Positions 17,419 through 26,086 are shown, counted from the stretch's first letter. The stretch is DNA of 64,000 bases from Rhizobium sp. PP-CC-3A-592 (GCF_003217095.1 NZ_QJSR01000003.1:243375-307374), one strand, 5' to 3'. Notes: a model not told the origin generated them from the letters alone. A program made the numbers and translations.

Positions 17419-18285
17419 TCAGCCTTTGACAGCGCCGAATGTCAGACCTGACACAAGGTGCTTTTGAATGGCGAAGGTCAGAGCCAGCGCCGGGAGGATC
17501 ATGATCACCGCCAGCGCGCACATGCCGCGCCAGTCGATGGTGAATTCGGAGGTGTAATCGAGCAATCCGACGGGAAGCGTCTTGGAATTGACCGACCGCG
17601 TCAGCTGCGAGGCGAGCGCGTATTCGTTCCAGCAGGTGAGAAACGAGAAGATGCCGGCGGATGCGATGCCGGGGCCGGCCAGCGGAAACTCCACCTGCCA
17701 GAAGGCCTGCCACCGCGTGCAGCCGTCGATCTGGGCCGCTTCCGCGAGATCGCGCGGCACCTGCCGGAAGAACCCGTCGATCAGCCAGATCGTGAACGGC
17801 ACGTTCAGCGCGACATAGGTGAGGATGAGCCCGAAGTGGGTGTCGATGATACCGACGCGGGAATAGACGATGAAGAGCGGCAGCGACAAGGCGATGCCGG
17901 GCACCGAGCGCGTCAGCATGAGGCCGAGAAACGTGCCGGACTTGCCGCGAAAGCGGAAGCGCGCAAAGGCGTAGCCGCCGGACATGCCAATGGCGAGCGC
18001 GATGACGGTGGAGGTGATCGACACGATCAGCGAGTTGCGGAAATAGTCCCAGATCGGAATGCCGCCCTGCCCCACGCCGCCGAACATGGCGCGATACGCA
18101 TCGAGCGTGATCTCCTGCGGGATCCACACCGGTGGTTTCGCCATGATCTCGACCGTCGGGCGCAGCGAACTGAGCACGATCCAGAGACCCGGCAGGCAAA
18201 TGACGAGCATCGCGAGGAAAAGCCCGATCAGGTAGGCCACGTGCAGAACGCGGCGCTTGAGGCGCTGTTTGGAGTTACGGTCCAT
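17419..18285 (-). CDS. Sugar ABC transporter permease, MalG-like
   Basis: 288 residues with six transmembrane helices; a short basic N-terminus (MDRNSKQRLKRR) precedes helix one. The coupling-helix EAA loop reads DLAEAAQIDGCTRWQAFWQV, followed by PLAGPGIAS, typical of the MalG subgroup that pairs with an ATPase of UgpC type. The ATG at 18285 lies one base from the stop of the other permease, so a longer in-frame reading upstream is rejected. Paired with the 18287-19180 permease. Confidence 0.95.
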   Translation of the reverse strand: MDRNSKQRLKRRVLHVAYLIGLFLAMLVICLPGLWIVLSSLRPTVEIMAKPPVWIPQEITLDAYRAMFGGVGQGGIPIWDYFRNSLIVSITSTVIALAIGMSGGYAFARFRFRGKSGTFLGLMLTRSVPGIALSLPLFIVYSRVGIIDTHFGLILTYVALNVPFTIWLIDGFFRQVPRDLAEAAQIDGCTRWQAFWQVEFPLAGPGIASAGIFSFLTCWNEYALASQLTRSVNSKTLPVGLLDYTSEFTIDWRGMCALAVIMILPALALTFAIQKHLVSGLTFGAVKG

Positions 18286-18286
18286 C

Positions 18287-19180
18287 TTACCACTCCGCTC
18301 CGATCTGGGTCCGGGCGGCAGCAAGCTTCCGGAAGAAATAGACGGTGAACAGGATCGACAGGAGGATCGAGACGTAGGCCATGGCGTTGGCGAGGCCCAT
18401 CTGCGCATCCGAATAGGCGGTGCGGCCGACGAGCGTCCAGATCAACTCCGTGCGTCGCGCCGGCCCGCCATCCGTCATGATCTTCACGATGTCGTAGGCG
18501 CGCGCAATGTCGAGCGAACGAATGGTCATGGCGATGTAGGCGAACGGCATGACGAAGGGCAGCGTGACATAACGGAAGGTCTGCCAGGCCGTGCAGCCAT
18601 CGACCTTGGCGGCTTCCACGGGCTCCTGCGGCATGGCGAGAAGCCCTGCGAGAATGAGGATGGCGAAGACGGAGGTGGAGGACCAGACTTCGGCGACGAC
18701 GATCGCAAACAGCGCGAGGTTGCCGTCGATCAGCCACGGGATCGCCTGATCCGTCAGGCCGAGCGACTGCAACGCGTTGTTCACGAGGCCGACATTGTCG
18801 TTGAACATGAACTTGAACTGGAAGCCGACCAGAACCGGGGAAAACATCATCGGGAACATCATGATCGTGCGCAGCACGCGCTTGCCCCGCGTCGCCTTGT
18901 TGACGAGCAGCGCCAGGCCGAGGCCGAGCAGCATTTCCAGATTGAGCGCGATGGTGAGCAGGACAATCGTGCGCACGAAAGCCGCCCAGAAGACGCCGTC
19001 CGACAGGATGCGCTCATAGTTGCGAAAGCCGGCCCAGACCCAGAGTGTGGCCGGGCGCGTCAGTCGAAACGGCGTGAAGCTCGAATAAAGCGACAGAAGC
19101 AGCGGCAGCAGCACGACGGCCGCGAGCACGACGAAGGCCGGCAGCAGTAGGAGAACCGGTGTTGAGATTTTGCGAAACAT
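18287..19180 (-). CDS. Sugar ABC transporter permease, MalF-like
   Basis: 297 residues, six predicted transmembrane helices beginning with TPVLLLLPAFVVLAAVVLLP. The EAA loop reads EPVEAAKVDGCTAWQTFRYV followed by TLPFVMP. This is the UgpA/MalF-side subunit of a sugar importer of the CUT1 class. AGGTG precedes the ATG. It lies 156 bases downstream of the binding-protein gene, with a long hairpin between. Confidence 0.95.
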   Translation of the reverse strand: MFRKISTPVLLLLPAFVVLAAVVLLPLLLSLYSSFTPFRLTRPATLWVWAGFRNYERILSDGVFWAAFVRTIVLLTIALNLEMLLGLGLALLVNKATRGKRVLRTIMMFPMMFSPVLVGFQFKFMFNDNVGLVNNALQSLGLTDQAIPWLIDGNLALFAIVVAEVWSSTSVFAILILAGLLAMPQEPVEAAKVDGCTAWQTFRYVTLPFVMPFAYIAMTIRSLDIARAYDIVKIMTDGGPARRTELIWTLVGRTAYSDAQMGLANAMAYVSILLSILFTVYFFRKLAAARTQIGAEW

Positions 19181-19294
19181 GCTGTGGCACCTGACGACCG
19201 GCGACGAAAGCGCTTGGCCGATCGAGAACGGGGGCCCCCGAAGGCCGTATGAGCCCGAAGACGGTATGGAAGGGCGACGATCGGCGCCGCCGGG

Positions 19295-19324
19295 CTTCGC
19301 CCGCAGCCTGAGCTGCGGGCGAAG
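19295..19324 (-). other. Long GC-rich hairpin between binding-protein and permease genes
   Basis: Stem CTTCGCCCGCAGC / GCTGCGGGCGAAG (13 bp, perfect) with a CTGA loop on the plus strand, 12 bases after the binding-protein stop. No T run follows on the minus strand, so it is probably an mRNA-stabilising or partial termination element that raises binding-protein levels, as in other importer operons. Confidence 0.6.
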
Positions 19325-19336
19325 GTAGAGATAGCG

Positions 19337-20656
19337 TCAGAGCGCGCCGGCATCCTTGAGGATGGTCGTCGCCTTTTCGGCGGCCGCGTCCAGCGCTTCC
19401 TTCGACGTCTTGTCGCCGAGGATGGCGGCCTGAAGCTCGGGATAGACCGTGTTCGAAATCTCGATCCATTCCGGCGTCTGCGGCACGGCGAAGGCACCCT
19501 TCGCGGTTTCCTGGAAGGTGCTCAGCACCTCTTTCTTGTAGGGGTCGGAAGCCGCCTGCTCGATGTCCCAGGCCCAGACGGCGGTGCGCGTCGGCAGGGT
19601 GCCGTTTGCGGCCTCCAGTTTCTGCGAGTCCTCATTGGTCAGGAACCAGACGAGCGAAGCGGCAGCTTCCTTGCTGGCGCAGGCTTCCGTGATGGAGAAG
19701 CCATGATGGCCGGACCAGCCCGTGCGCTTGCCGGAGGAACCCTTGGGGGCCACGGTGACGCCGACATTGCCGGCCACTTTGGAAGACTTCGGGTCGTTGA
19801 AATAGGTCGCCCATCCCGGCCAGTCCAAGTTGAGCGCGACGGTGCCCGAGGCAAAACCGGCACCAAGTTCATCCCAGAGATAGTTTGTCGTGCCCGCGGG
19901 AACGGCCTTCGACTTGTAGAGATCGACGAACCAGTCGAGTGCCCGCACGCCGGCGTCCGAATTGAAGGCCGGCTTGCCCTCGTCATCCAGATAGGCGCCG
20001 CCTTCGGCGATCAGCATCTCGTAGAAGCGGCCGTTGATCGCCTCTTCCTTGCCGGCAAACTGGGTGCCGTAGAAATTAGGGGGCGCGGCGAAGAACTTTG
20101 CCTGGTCCGATACTTGGCTCCACGTATCCGGCGGCGCGAGATCGTAGCCGTACTTCTCCTTGAATGCCGCCTTCTTGGCGTCGTCGGTGTAGAGGCTCTT
20201 CTGGTAATAGAGTGCCGACACGTCGAACTGCGCGCGCGGCAGCATCACCAGCTTGTCGTCGATCGTGGACGCCTTGATGACGGTGTCGACATATTCGCCG
20301 ACGATCTCCTTCGGCACCAGCGTGTTCAGGTCGACATAGAGATCGGGATATTGCGGGGCGAAGGACGAATGGTTCGAGCCGACGCACCAGGAAATCGATC
20401 CCGAGGCGATGTCGGACTTGATCTCCTTGTCGAGTTCGAAATGGTTCTTCTTGGAGAGCACGTTGACCTTGGCGCCCGTCGCCTTCTCCCATTCCGCGAT
20501 CCGCGCATAGAGCGGCTCGTATTGCTGACCACCGATCAGCTTGGCGTCGATCGTGACACCGTCGAATTTGCCCATCAGTTCGGCCGCACCGGCTGTGCCG
20601 TGCGCCAGAACGAATGCCACGACGCCGGATGCGGCGCCACACAGCAGCTTGTTCAT
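19337..20656 (-). CDS. Sugar ABC transporter periplasmic substrate-binding protein (CUT1 class)
   Basis: 439 residues. The signal peptide MNKLLCGAASGVVAFVLAHG is probably cleaved near TAGAAEL. The mature part has the cluster B/CUT1 binding-protein pattern: ARIAEWEKATGAKVNVL, then DIASGSISWCVGSNHS, and a C-terminal lobe with AFNSDAGVRALDWFVDLYK and FLTNEDSQKLEAANG. The ATG at 20656 has GGAGGGAA upstream and gives the signal peptide. First gene of the 11-gene operon, so its specificity probably matches the catabolic genes downstream, with L-fucose or a fucoside the leading candidate (inference). Confidence 0.93.
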   Translation of the reverse strand: MNKLLCGAASGVVAFVLAHGTAGAAELMGKFDGVTIDAKLIGGQQYEPLYARIAEWEKATGAKVNVLSKKNHFELDKEIKSDIASGSISWCVGSNHSSFAPQYPDLYVDLNTLVPKEIVGEYVDTVIKASTIDDKLVMLPRAQFDVSALYYQKSLYTDDAKKAAFKEKYGYDLAPPDTWSQVSDQAKFFAAPPNFYGTQFAGKEEAINGRFYEMLIAEGGAYLDDEGKPAFNSDAGVRALDWFVDLYKSKAVPAGTTNYLWDELGAGFASGTVALNLDWPGWATYFNDPKSSKVAGNVGVTVAPKGSSGKRTGWSGHHGFSITEACASKEAAASLVWFLTNEDSQKLEAANGTLPTRTAVWAWDIEQAASDPYKKEVLSTFQETAKGAFAVPQTPEWIEISNTVYPELQAAILGDKTSKEALDAAAEKATTILKDAGAL

Positions 20657-20719
20657 CAGATTCCCTCCTCCGAGTGCACTCCTCCTCGGGAGCACGGTCT
20701 CTCATCTGCGAGAAACTCA

Positions 20720-20731
20720 TTCATATACAAA
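20720..20731. promoter_or_regulatory. Candidate operator copy near the ABC-operon start
   Basis: TTCATATACAAA, matching 11 of 12 positions of TTCATATACGAA found before dctP. It lies about 65 bases upstream of the binding-protein ATG, in the divergent region shared with the IclR gene. Confidence 0.42.
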
Positions 20732-20784
20732 CAACATTTTCAGGCATCGTCAAGCGACAACTTTGCTTTGTCGGGCAATCGTTC

Positions 20785-20797
20785 TTCGTATATGGAA
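20785..20797. promoter_or_regulatory. Candidate operator copy near the IclR-gene start
   Basis: Reads TTCCATATACGAA on the minus strand, the same motif with one inserted C, 25 bases upstream of the IclR-family ATG. Its location would allow autoregulation. Confidence 0.42.
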
Positions 20798-20821
20798 ATG
20801 CGTATTCACAGGGGATCCCGC

Positions 20822-21619
20822 ATGTCGGACGGAGAAGACGATCGTTACCGCGCACCGGCGCTGGACAAAGGGCTCGATATTCTGGAGCTTTTGGCCGGGG
20901 TGGATGGCGGGCTGACGCAGGCGGAGATTTCCAAGAAGCTCAATCGCAGTCCGAACGAGTTCTACCGGATGCTCGACCGCCTCGTGCGGCGCGGCTACAT
21001 CACCCGCATCGATGGCGACCGCTATTCGCTGACACTCAAGCTCTTCGGCCTCGCGCAGCTGCATGCGCCAACGCGGCGTCTGGCGGCCTACGCGACGCCG
21101 CTGATGCGCGACCTTGCGCAGCGGACGCGGCAGGCCAACCAGCTGGCCGTGTTCGACCGCGGCTCCGCCGTCGTCATCGCGCAGCAGGAAGCGCCGGATT
21201 ATTGGGGCATTTCCATCCGCGTCGGCTCGCATATCAGCCTGTTCGACACAGGCTCCGGCCATGTCCTCCTCGCCTTCCGCCCGCCCGAGGAGCGGGAGAT
21301 GATGATCTCGGAACATGTCAAGAGCCGGAAGGACATTGAACTGACGCCGGAGTTCTATGCGCGTCTCGACGAGATCCGTGCCCGTGGCTACGAGATGATG
21401 GCGAGTGCCCAGACGGCCGGGGTATTCAACCTCTCGGCCCCCATTCTCGGGCCGGACCGGCGCGGCATTGCGGCGCTCACCGTGCCCTATATCAGCCTCG
21501 TCAACGCACCGTCGGCGCCCGATATCTCCACGACGATCTCGCTGCTGCAGAAGACCGCCGAGCAGCTTTCGCTTCTCGCCGGCTCGGACGTCCAGCATGA
21601 GGTGCCCGCGGAAACGTAA
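20822..21619 (+). CDS. IclR-family transcriptional regulator
   Basis: 265 residues. An N-terminal winged helix-turn-helix (about 12-75: ALDKGLDILELLAG, LTQAEISKKLNRSPNEFYRM, GYITRIDGDRYSLT) and a C-terminal GAF-like IclR effector domain (about 90-255, including SHISLFDTGSGHVLLAF and GVFNLSAPILGPD). IclR proteins control sugar and aromatic catabolism. It is divergent from the ABC/L-fucose operon and upstream of the lactonase-type gene, making it the probable regulator of both. The ATG at 20822 follows AGGGGA at a good distance; an in-frame ATG at 20792 has no ribosome site and overlaps the motif above. Confidence 0.93.
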   Translation: MSDGEDDRYRAPALDKGLDILELLAGVDGGLTQAEISKKLNRSPNEFYRMLDRLVRRGYITRIDGDRYSLTLKLFGLAQLHAPTRRLAAYATPLMRDLAQRTRQANQLAVFDRGSAVVIAQQEAPDYWGISIRVGSHISLFDTGSGHVLLAFRPPEEREMMISEHVKSRKDIELTPEFYARLDEIRARGYEMMASAQTAGVFNLSAPILGPDRRGIAALTVPYISLVNAPSAPDISTTISLLQKTAEQLSLLAGSDVQHEVPAET

Positions 21620-21705
21620 GGCCTCGGGCAGCGACATTCTTATTTGAAACCTCTGCTCCTCTGTGAGAGTGTCACGCCAAGCGCATGGCGCGGGAGGAGC
21701 CCCCT

Positions 21706-22560
21706 ATGATCATCGACACCCATCTTCACCTGATCGACAAGACGGCTCTTACCTACCCCTGGCTGTCCGCGGTCCCGGCGCTCGATCGGGACTACCTCTA
21801 CGAGACCTATCGCCAGGAAGCCGTGCGCTGCGGCATTGCCGCAAGCCTGCATATGGAGGTCGATGTCGCGGCCGAGGAGATCGAGGCGGAAACGCAGCAT
21901 GTGGGGCAGCTCGCCGCACAGCCCGAGAGCCTTGTCGTCGGCGCCATCTCCGCCTGCCGGCCGGAAGACGAGAGCTTCCCAGCCATGCTGGAGCGTCAGC
22001 GTGAGAACCCGCTGGTCAAGGGCTTTCGCCGTGTCCTCCACGTCATGCCGGACAACCTGTCGGAAAGCCCCGTTTTTCGCAACAACATCCGGCGCCTCGG
22101 GGGCACCGGCCTCACCTTCGATCTCTGCGTGCTGCCGCGCCAGCTAGGCCACGCGGCGGCACTCGCCGACCTCGCACCGGACGTGACCTTCATTCTCGAT
22201 CATTGCGGCGTTCCCGATATAAAGGCGGGCGATATCTCGCTCTGGCGGGACGAGCTGAAGGATGTTGCACGCCGGCCGAACGTGGTCTGCAAGATGTCCG
22301 GGCTCGTCGCCTATACCGATCCCGACAGCTGGAGCGTGGACACGATCCGCCCCTATGCGGAAACCGCCATCCTGCAATTTGGATGGGACAGGGTCGTGTG
22401 GGGCAGCGACTGGCCCGTCTGCACGCTCGCCGGCAGCCTCTCGACCTGGGTCGCGGCCACGCATGCGCTGCTCGCAGGCAGCAGCGATGCCGAGCGCCAC
22501 GCGCTGCTGGCCGGCAACGCGCTGAAGCTCTGGAGCCTCGATCTTCCCGTCAGAGCCTGA
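21706..22560 (+). CDS. Amidohydrolase-2-family lactonase, likely L-fuconolactonase
   Basis: 284 residues. The barrel opens with the metal motif IIDTHLHLID, and further motifs are GFRRVLHVMP, LTFDLCVLPRQLGH, FILDHCGVPDI, VVCKMSGLV and VVWGSDWPVC with the conserved catalytic Asp. This is the family of L-fuconolactonase, L-rhamnono-lactonase and 2-pyrone-4,6-dicarboxylate hydrolase. Together with the divergent fuconate dehydratase operon it would open L-fucono-lactone to L-fuconate. GGAGGAG precedes the ATG at 21706. It follows the IclR gene by about 86 bases and is probably co-transcribed with it. Confidence 0.9.
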   Translation: MIIDTHLHLIDKTALTYPWLSAVPALDRDYLYETYRQEAVRCGIAASLHMEVDVAAEEIEAETQHVGQLAAQPESLVVGAISACRPEDESFPAMLERQRENPLVKGFRRVLHVMPDNLSESPVFRNNIRRLGGTGLTFDLCVLPRQLGHAAALADLAPDVTFILDHCGVPDIKAGDISLWRDELKDVARRPNVVCKMSGLVAYTDPDSWSVDTIRPYAETAILQFGWDRVVWGSDWPVCTLAGSLSTWVAATHALLAGSSDAERHALLAGNALKLWSLDLPVRA

Positions 22561-22569
22561 AGGATCGCC

Positions 22570-23589
22570 TCAGATCGTCATGCTCACATGCCGTTCCCGG
22601 CCATAGATCGAGACGAGCAGGATGATGACCGCACCGAGCGACGCCTGAACGGCGGCCGGCTGGAAGCCGAGCCCGATCAACAGCGTGTTGATCTCGGTAA
22701 GAACCAGCACGCCGGCGATCGTGCCAAGATAGCTGCCGCGCCCGCCGACCAGCGCCGCGCCACCCACCACGACCGCGGCAATCGTCTGGAACAGGTAGGG
22801 CTGGCCGACATCGCCATAGGCCGAGCCGGTGAAACCGAGAAGCAGGATGCCCGTGACGGCAGCAAACATGGCGCTGAGCGAGAAGGTCAGCATCCACATG
22901 CGCACAGGGTCGATCAGCGCGAGGGTGGCAGCACCGGGATTGCTGCCGAGCGCATAAAGCCGCCGCCCGTAGGGTGTGCGGGCGAGAACGAGCACGATGA
23001 GCGTTGCGAGCACCGCGAGCGCCGGTACCACCCAGGGAAAGGGCAGCGGGCCTGCAGAGCCCCCGATGGAGACGAAGGCGGAGACGTAGGGCGGCGCGGA
23101 CCCGGACGGGAACCCCTTCGTCCAGAGCAGGACGGACCCCTGCACGATCATGCCGATCCCCAAGGTGACGATCAGTGGATGGATATCGAGCCGCCGCGAG
23201 ATGTAGCCGTTCAGCGCGCCGATGAGCATCGCGATCACGATGACGAACAGGCAGACGAGCGCGAAATTCCACTTGTCGCCATAGAGCTGTGCGGCAACCA
23301 CATTGGCAAAGCCGATGATGAAGGGGATGGACAGATCGATCCCGCCGAGGATGACGACGAGCGTCTGCCCGATGGAGGCAACGGCGAGGAGGGCGGCGAT
23401 GACCAGCAGGGCCCGGATGGCGAACGGCGAGGAATAGCCCGGAATGACGAGCGTGCCGACCAGATGCAGCACGCCCGCAATGAGGAAAGCCATGAGGATT
23501 CGGCCGTTCGTGCCGGCGAGGCCCGAGCGGATGCGCAGGGCGAGGCCGGGCCTTGCCTGTTCGGGGCGACCCGTTTCGACGACAGTCAT
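22570..23589 (-). CDS. Ribose-type sugar ABC transporter permease (RbsC family), second copy
   Basis: 339 residues, about ten hydrophobic helices. Family marks are ILGGIDLSIPFIIGFANV near residue 80, INGYISRRLDIHPLIVTLG-like GALNGYISRRLDIHPLIVTL and GGAALVGGRGSYLGTIAGV near the end. It pairs with the 23591-24550 permease (one base between), giving a heterodimeric channel, unlike E. coli RbsC which is a homodimer. Last gene of the eight-gene operon; it converges with the lactonase gene only 9 bases away, with no room for a clear terminator. Confidence 0.93.
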   Translation of the reverse strand: MTVVETGRPEQARPGLALRIRSGLAGTNGRILMAFLIAGVLHLVGTLVIPGYSSPFAIRALLVIAALLAVASIGQTLVVILGGIDLSIPFIIGFANVVAAQLYGDKWNFALVCLFVIVIAMLIGALNGYISRRLDIHPLIVTLGIGMIVQGSVLLWTKGFPSGSAPPYVSAFVSIGGSAGPLPFPWVVPALAVLATLIVLVLARTPYGRRLYALGSNPGAATLALIDPVRMWMLTFSLSAMFAAVTGILLLGFTGSAYGDVGQPYLFQTIAAVVVGGAALVGGRGSYLGTIAGVLVLTEINTLLIGLGFQPAAVQASLGAVIILLVSIYGRERHVSMTI

Positions 23590-23590
23590 G

Positions 23591-24550
23591 TCAGACCTCC
23601 CGGCCGCGGGCCGCCCGCTCCTGCACGGCCGTCAGAATGACGGCGGCAACGAGAATGGCGCCATAGGCGATTTGCAGCACATAGGTGGAAACGTTGAAGG
23701 CGGTGAGCACGCTTTGCAGCAGGAAGATGTCGACCGCGCCGATGGAGGCACCGATGAGCCCGCCTCGACCGCCGGCAAGGCTGACGCCGCCGAGCGCGAC
23801 GGCCGCAATCGAGATCAGCGTATAGGCCTGCCCGATATTCGGATCGGCCGAGCCGATCAAGGCCGTCAGCATCAGGCCCGCAACGGCGGCGAACACGCCC
23901 GTGATGACGTAGGCGATGAACCGGACGCAGGTGACATCGACGCCGGCTGTATAGGCCGCGCGGTCGTCGCTGCCGATCGCCATCAACTGGTCGTAATAGG
24001 GCAGCCGGCGGATGGTCCACCAGGCGGCGAAGAGCGCGATCAGCGGCAAGGCCGACCAAGGACCTGCCAGCGCCTTCAGCCATCCCGGCGCCGGCCCGAT
24101 CGGCGCGGGCAGGATGGTCAGAGTCACACCGGTGAGGACGAGATAGGTCCCGAGCGTCGCCACGATCGGCTGGATCCGCACCAGCGTGGTCAGCGCCCCG
24201 TTGATGGCGCCGATGGCAGCGCCGATGAGCAGAGCTGCAGGAATGATGACGAACGGCGACGAGATGCCGGCTTTCAGAAACAGGAGCTGGATGACAATGG
24301 CGTTGACGAAGCCCATCAGCGGCCCGACCGAGATATCGATGCCGCCGCGTCCCCCGAGAATGACAGGCGCAGAGGCCACCGCCGCGCCGATGAGCGGTGC
24401 TGCAAGCCCGATGAGCGACCCCCAGGCCGATGGCTGAAAGCGTGCCGGGTTGAGGATGAGGTTGACGACAAGCAGGATGACGAGAAGCACGAGCGCAAAG
24501 CCCGTATCGCGCCAAAGGCCTTGCAGTGTTCGCATAAGCGCTTTCGTCAT
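23591..24550 (-). CDS. Ribose-type sugar ABC transporter permease (RbsC family), first copy
   Basis: 319 residues, hydrophobic, with PVILGGRGGIDISVGPLMGF, INGALTTLVRIQPIVATLGT and VALGGVSLAGGRGGLIGASI. Same family as the next gene but clearly diverged from it. The start overlaps the end of the second ATPase gene by four bases (ATGA), so translation is coupled. Together these four transporter genes form a CUT2-class importer. Confidence 0.93.
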   Translation of the reverse strand: MTKALMRTLQGLWRDTGFALVLLVILLVVNLILNPARFQPSAWGSLIGLAAPLIGAAVASAPVILGGRGGIDISVGPLMGFVNAIVIQLLFLKAGISSPFVIIPAALLIGAAIGAINGALTTLVRIQPIVATLGTYLVLTGVTLTILPAPIGPAPGWLKALAGPWSALPLIALFAAWWTIRRLPYYDQLMAIGSDDRAAYTAGVDVTCVRFIAYVITGVFAAVAGLMLTALIGSADPNIGQAYTLISIAAVALGGVSLAGGRGGLIGASIGAVDIFLLQSVLTAFNVSTYVLQIAYGAILVAAVILTAVQERAARGREV

Positions 24551-25290
24551 GCCGCGCGTCCGAACATGGCGGCGATGACGGCATCGGTCGTCATTGCGGA
24601 CCCTTTAAGGTTGGCGACGATATCATGGTCGCGGAAAACGAGAACGCGGTGGCACAAGAGCAGGATCTCCTCGATCTCGCTGGAGAGAACGACCAGCGCC
24701 ATGCCGTCCCGCGCGAGATCGCGGAAGACCTCGTAGAGCACATGGCGGGTGGCGACATCGACGCCGCGTGTGGGGTCGTTGAGCAACAGCACATCCGGCT
24801 TCAACGCCAGGGCACGCGCCAGCAACACTTTCTGCTGGTTGCCGCCCGACAGCGTGGTGATCGCCGCATCCGGCCGCGGTGCGGCGATGGACAGGCGGTC
24901 GCGATAGACCTCGTAGCGCCGCGCGCGCTGGCCGGCGCTGATGACGCCGAAACGGGCATCCTCCGACACCGTGGAAATGGCGAAATTGTCGAGGACGGAC
25001 TGGGTGGGGAAGATGCCTGTCGCCCGCCGGTCGCGCGGGAGATAGGCGACATGGGCGGCGACCGCCTTGCGGAAATCCGTAATCCGCGTCTCGGAGCCGC
25101 CCCGTTCCAGAGACACGTCTCCGGCGAGCGGCTTCTGCAGGCCGGCGAGCGTTTCGAGAAAGCGCTCCTGCCCATGTCCGTCGAGGCCGGCAAGGCCGAC
25201 GATCTCGCCGGAGCGGATCTCCTCGATGATCGGGGTCGCGCCGCGCCGGATCACGAGGTCACGGGCATGAAGGCGTGCGGGATCAGACAT
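24547..25290 (-). CDS. Sugar ABC transporter ATPase, equals the C-terminal half of an RbsA-type protein
   Basis: 247 residues. It corresponds to the second nucleotide-binding domain of RbsA/MglA proteins: a naturally degenerate Walker A (GLDGHGQERFLETLAG), YLPRDRRATGIF, a canonical signature LSGGNQQKVLLARAL, and VLSSEIEEIL at the H-loop position. The Walker B reads LLLNDPTRGVD, where DEPT is usual, so both acidic residues are changed (N and D). It starts inside the end of the partner gene (ATGTCTGA overlap). RbsA relatives are normally one chain of about 500 residues; here the two halves are separate genes. Confidence 0.92.
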   Translation of the reverse strand: MSDPARLHARDLVIRRGATPIIEEIRSGEIVGLAGLDGHGQERFLETLAGLQKPLAGDVSLERGGSETRITDFRKAVAAHVAYLPRDRRATGIFPTQSVLDNFAISTVSEDARFGVISAGQRARRYEVYRDRLSIAAPRPDAAITTLSGGNQQKVLLARALALKPDVLLLNDPTRGVDVATRHVLYEVFRDLARDGMALVVLSSEIEEILLLCHRVLVFRDHDIVANLKGSAMTTDAVIAAMFGRAA

Positions 25291-26023
25291 GCAGCAACTC
25301 CGCAGCCGTTTGTGGCGCCATGGCTTTCAGCAGCTCCGCAGGCGTCGAGAGCCCGCGCTCCTCGGTCGTCACGACCTTGCCGCTGCGCAGGATGGAGATC
25401 CTGTCGGAGAGGCTCATCACCTCGTCCATCCGGTGGGTGATGAAGAGAAGCAGCGAGCCTTCCGCTGCCAGCTGGCGCATCAGGGAAAAGACGGACTCGC
25501 GGTCGGCATAATCGAGCGCGGCGGTCACCTCATCGAGAATGAGAACACGCGGACGGCGAACGACCGCGCGCGCCAGAACGATCAACTGCTGTGCCGCAAG
25601 CGGCAAAGCGCCGGCTTTCACATCGAGCGGAACCGGCGTGACGGCAAAGCGGGCCAGCGCATCTGCCGCCGTCCGCCGCCGCCGGTCGCGCGGGATCTTG
25701 CGATGCACGAGCCCGTCGAGCCCAAGCAGGATATTGTCCTCCACGCTCCTGTCCGGCGCGATCAGCACTTCCTGGAACACGGTCGCGAAGCCCGCGGCCT
25801 GGAAATCGGCGGGCCTCCGTCCCGAAAACGGCTTCCCGTCCAGCAGCATCGTGCCGCCATCCGGCTGGACGATGCCTGAGAGCAGCTTCACCAGCGTGCT
25901 CTTGCCGGAGCCGTTCTCGCCCAGAATCGTGTGGATGGTGCCGCCACGGAACGCGATACTGGCACCGGCTAGGGCCACCGTCTCGCCGTAGCGTTTCGAC
26001 AGGGTGTTGATTTCGAGCATCAT
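25283..26023 (-). CDS. Sugar ABC transporter ATPase, equals the N-terminal half of an RbsA-type protein
   Basis: 246 residues. An intact Walker A (GENGSGKSTLVKLL), Q-loop TVFQEVLIAPDRS, a non-canonical signature LPLAAQQLIVLARA as in the first domain of RbsA/MglA, Walker B VLILDEVTAALD and H-loop LLFITHRMDEV. It should pair with the product of the next gene to form the asymmetric motor of the importer. The ATG at 26023 (MMLEINTL) is chosen because it matches the family start, though the frame is open further upstream; the next codon is also ATG. Confidence 0.92.
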   Translation of the reverse strand: MMLEINTLSKRYGETVALAGASIAFRGGTIHTILGENGSGKSTLVKLLSGIVQPDGGTMLLDGKPFSGRRPADFQAAGFATVFQEVLIAPDRSVEDNILLGLDGLVHRKIPRDRRRRTAADALARFAVTPVPLDVKAGALPLAAQQLIVLARAVVRRPRVLILDEVTAALDYADRESVFSLMRQLAAEGSLLLFITHRMDEVMSLSDRISILRSGKVVTTEERGLSTPAELLKAMAPQTAAELLHV

Positions 26024-26086
26024 GCCGTCCGCCTGTGGCGGCGGGCCGTCCACCTGGAACGCGCCCGCCTTTCCCTCATATTATCG

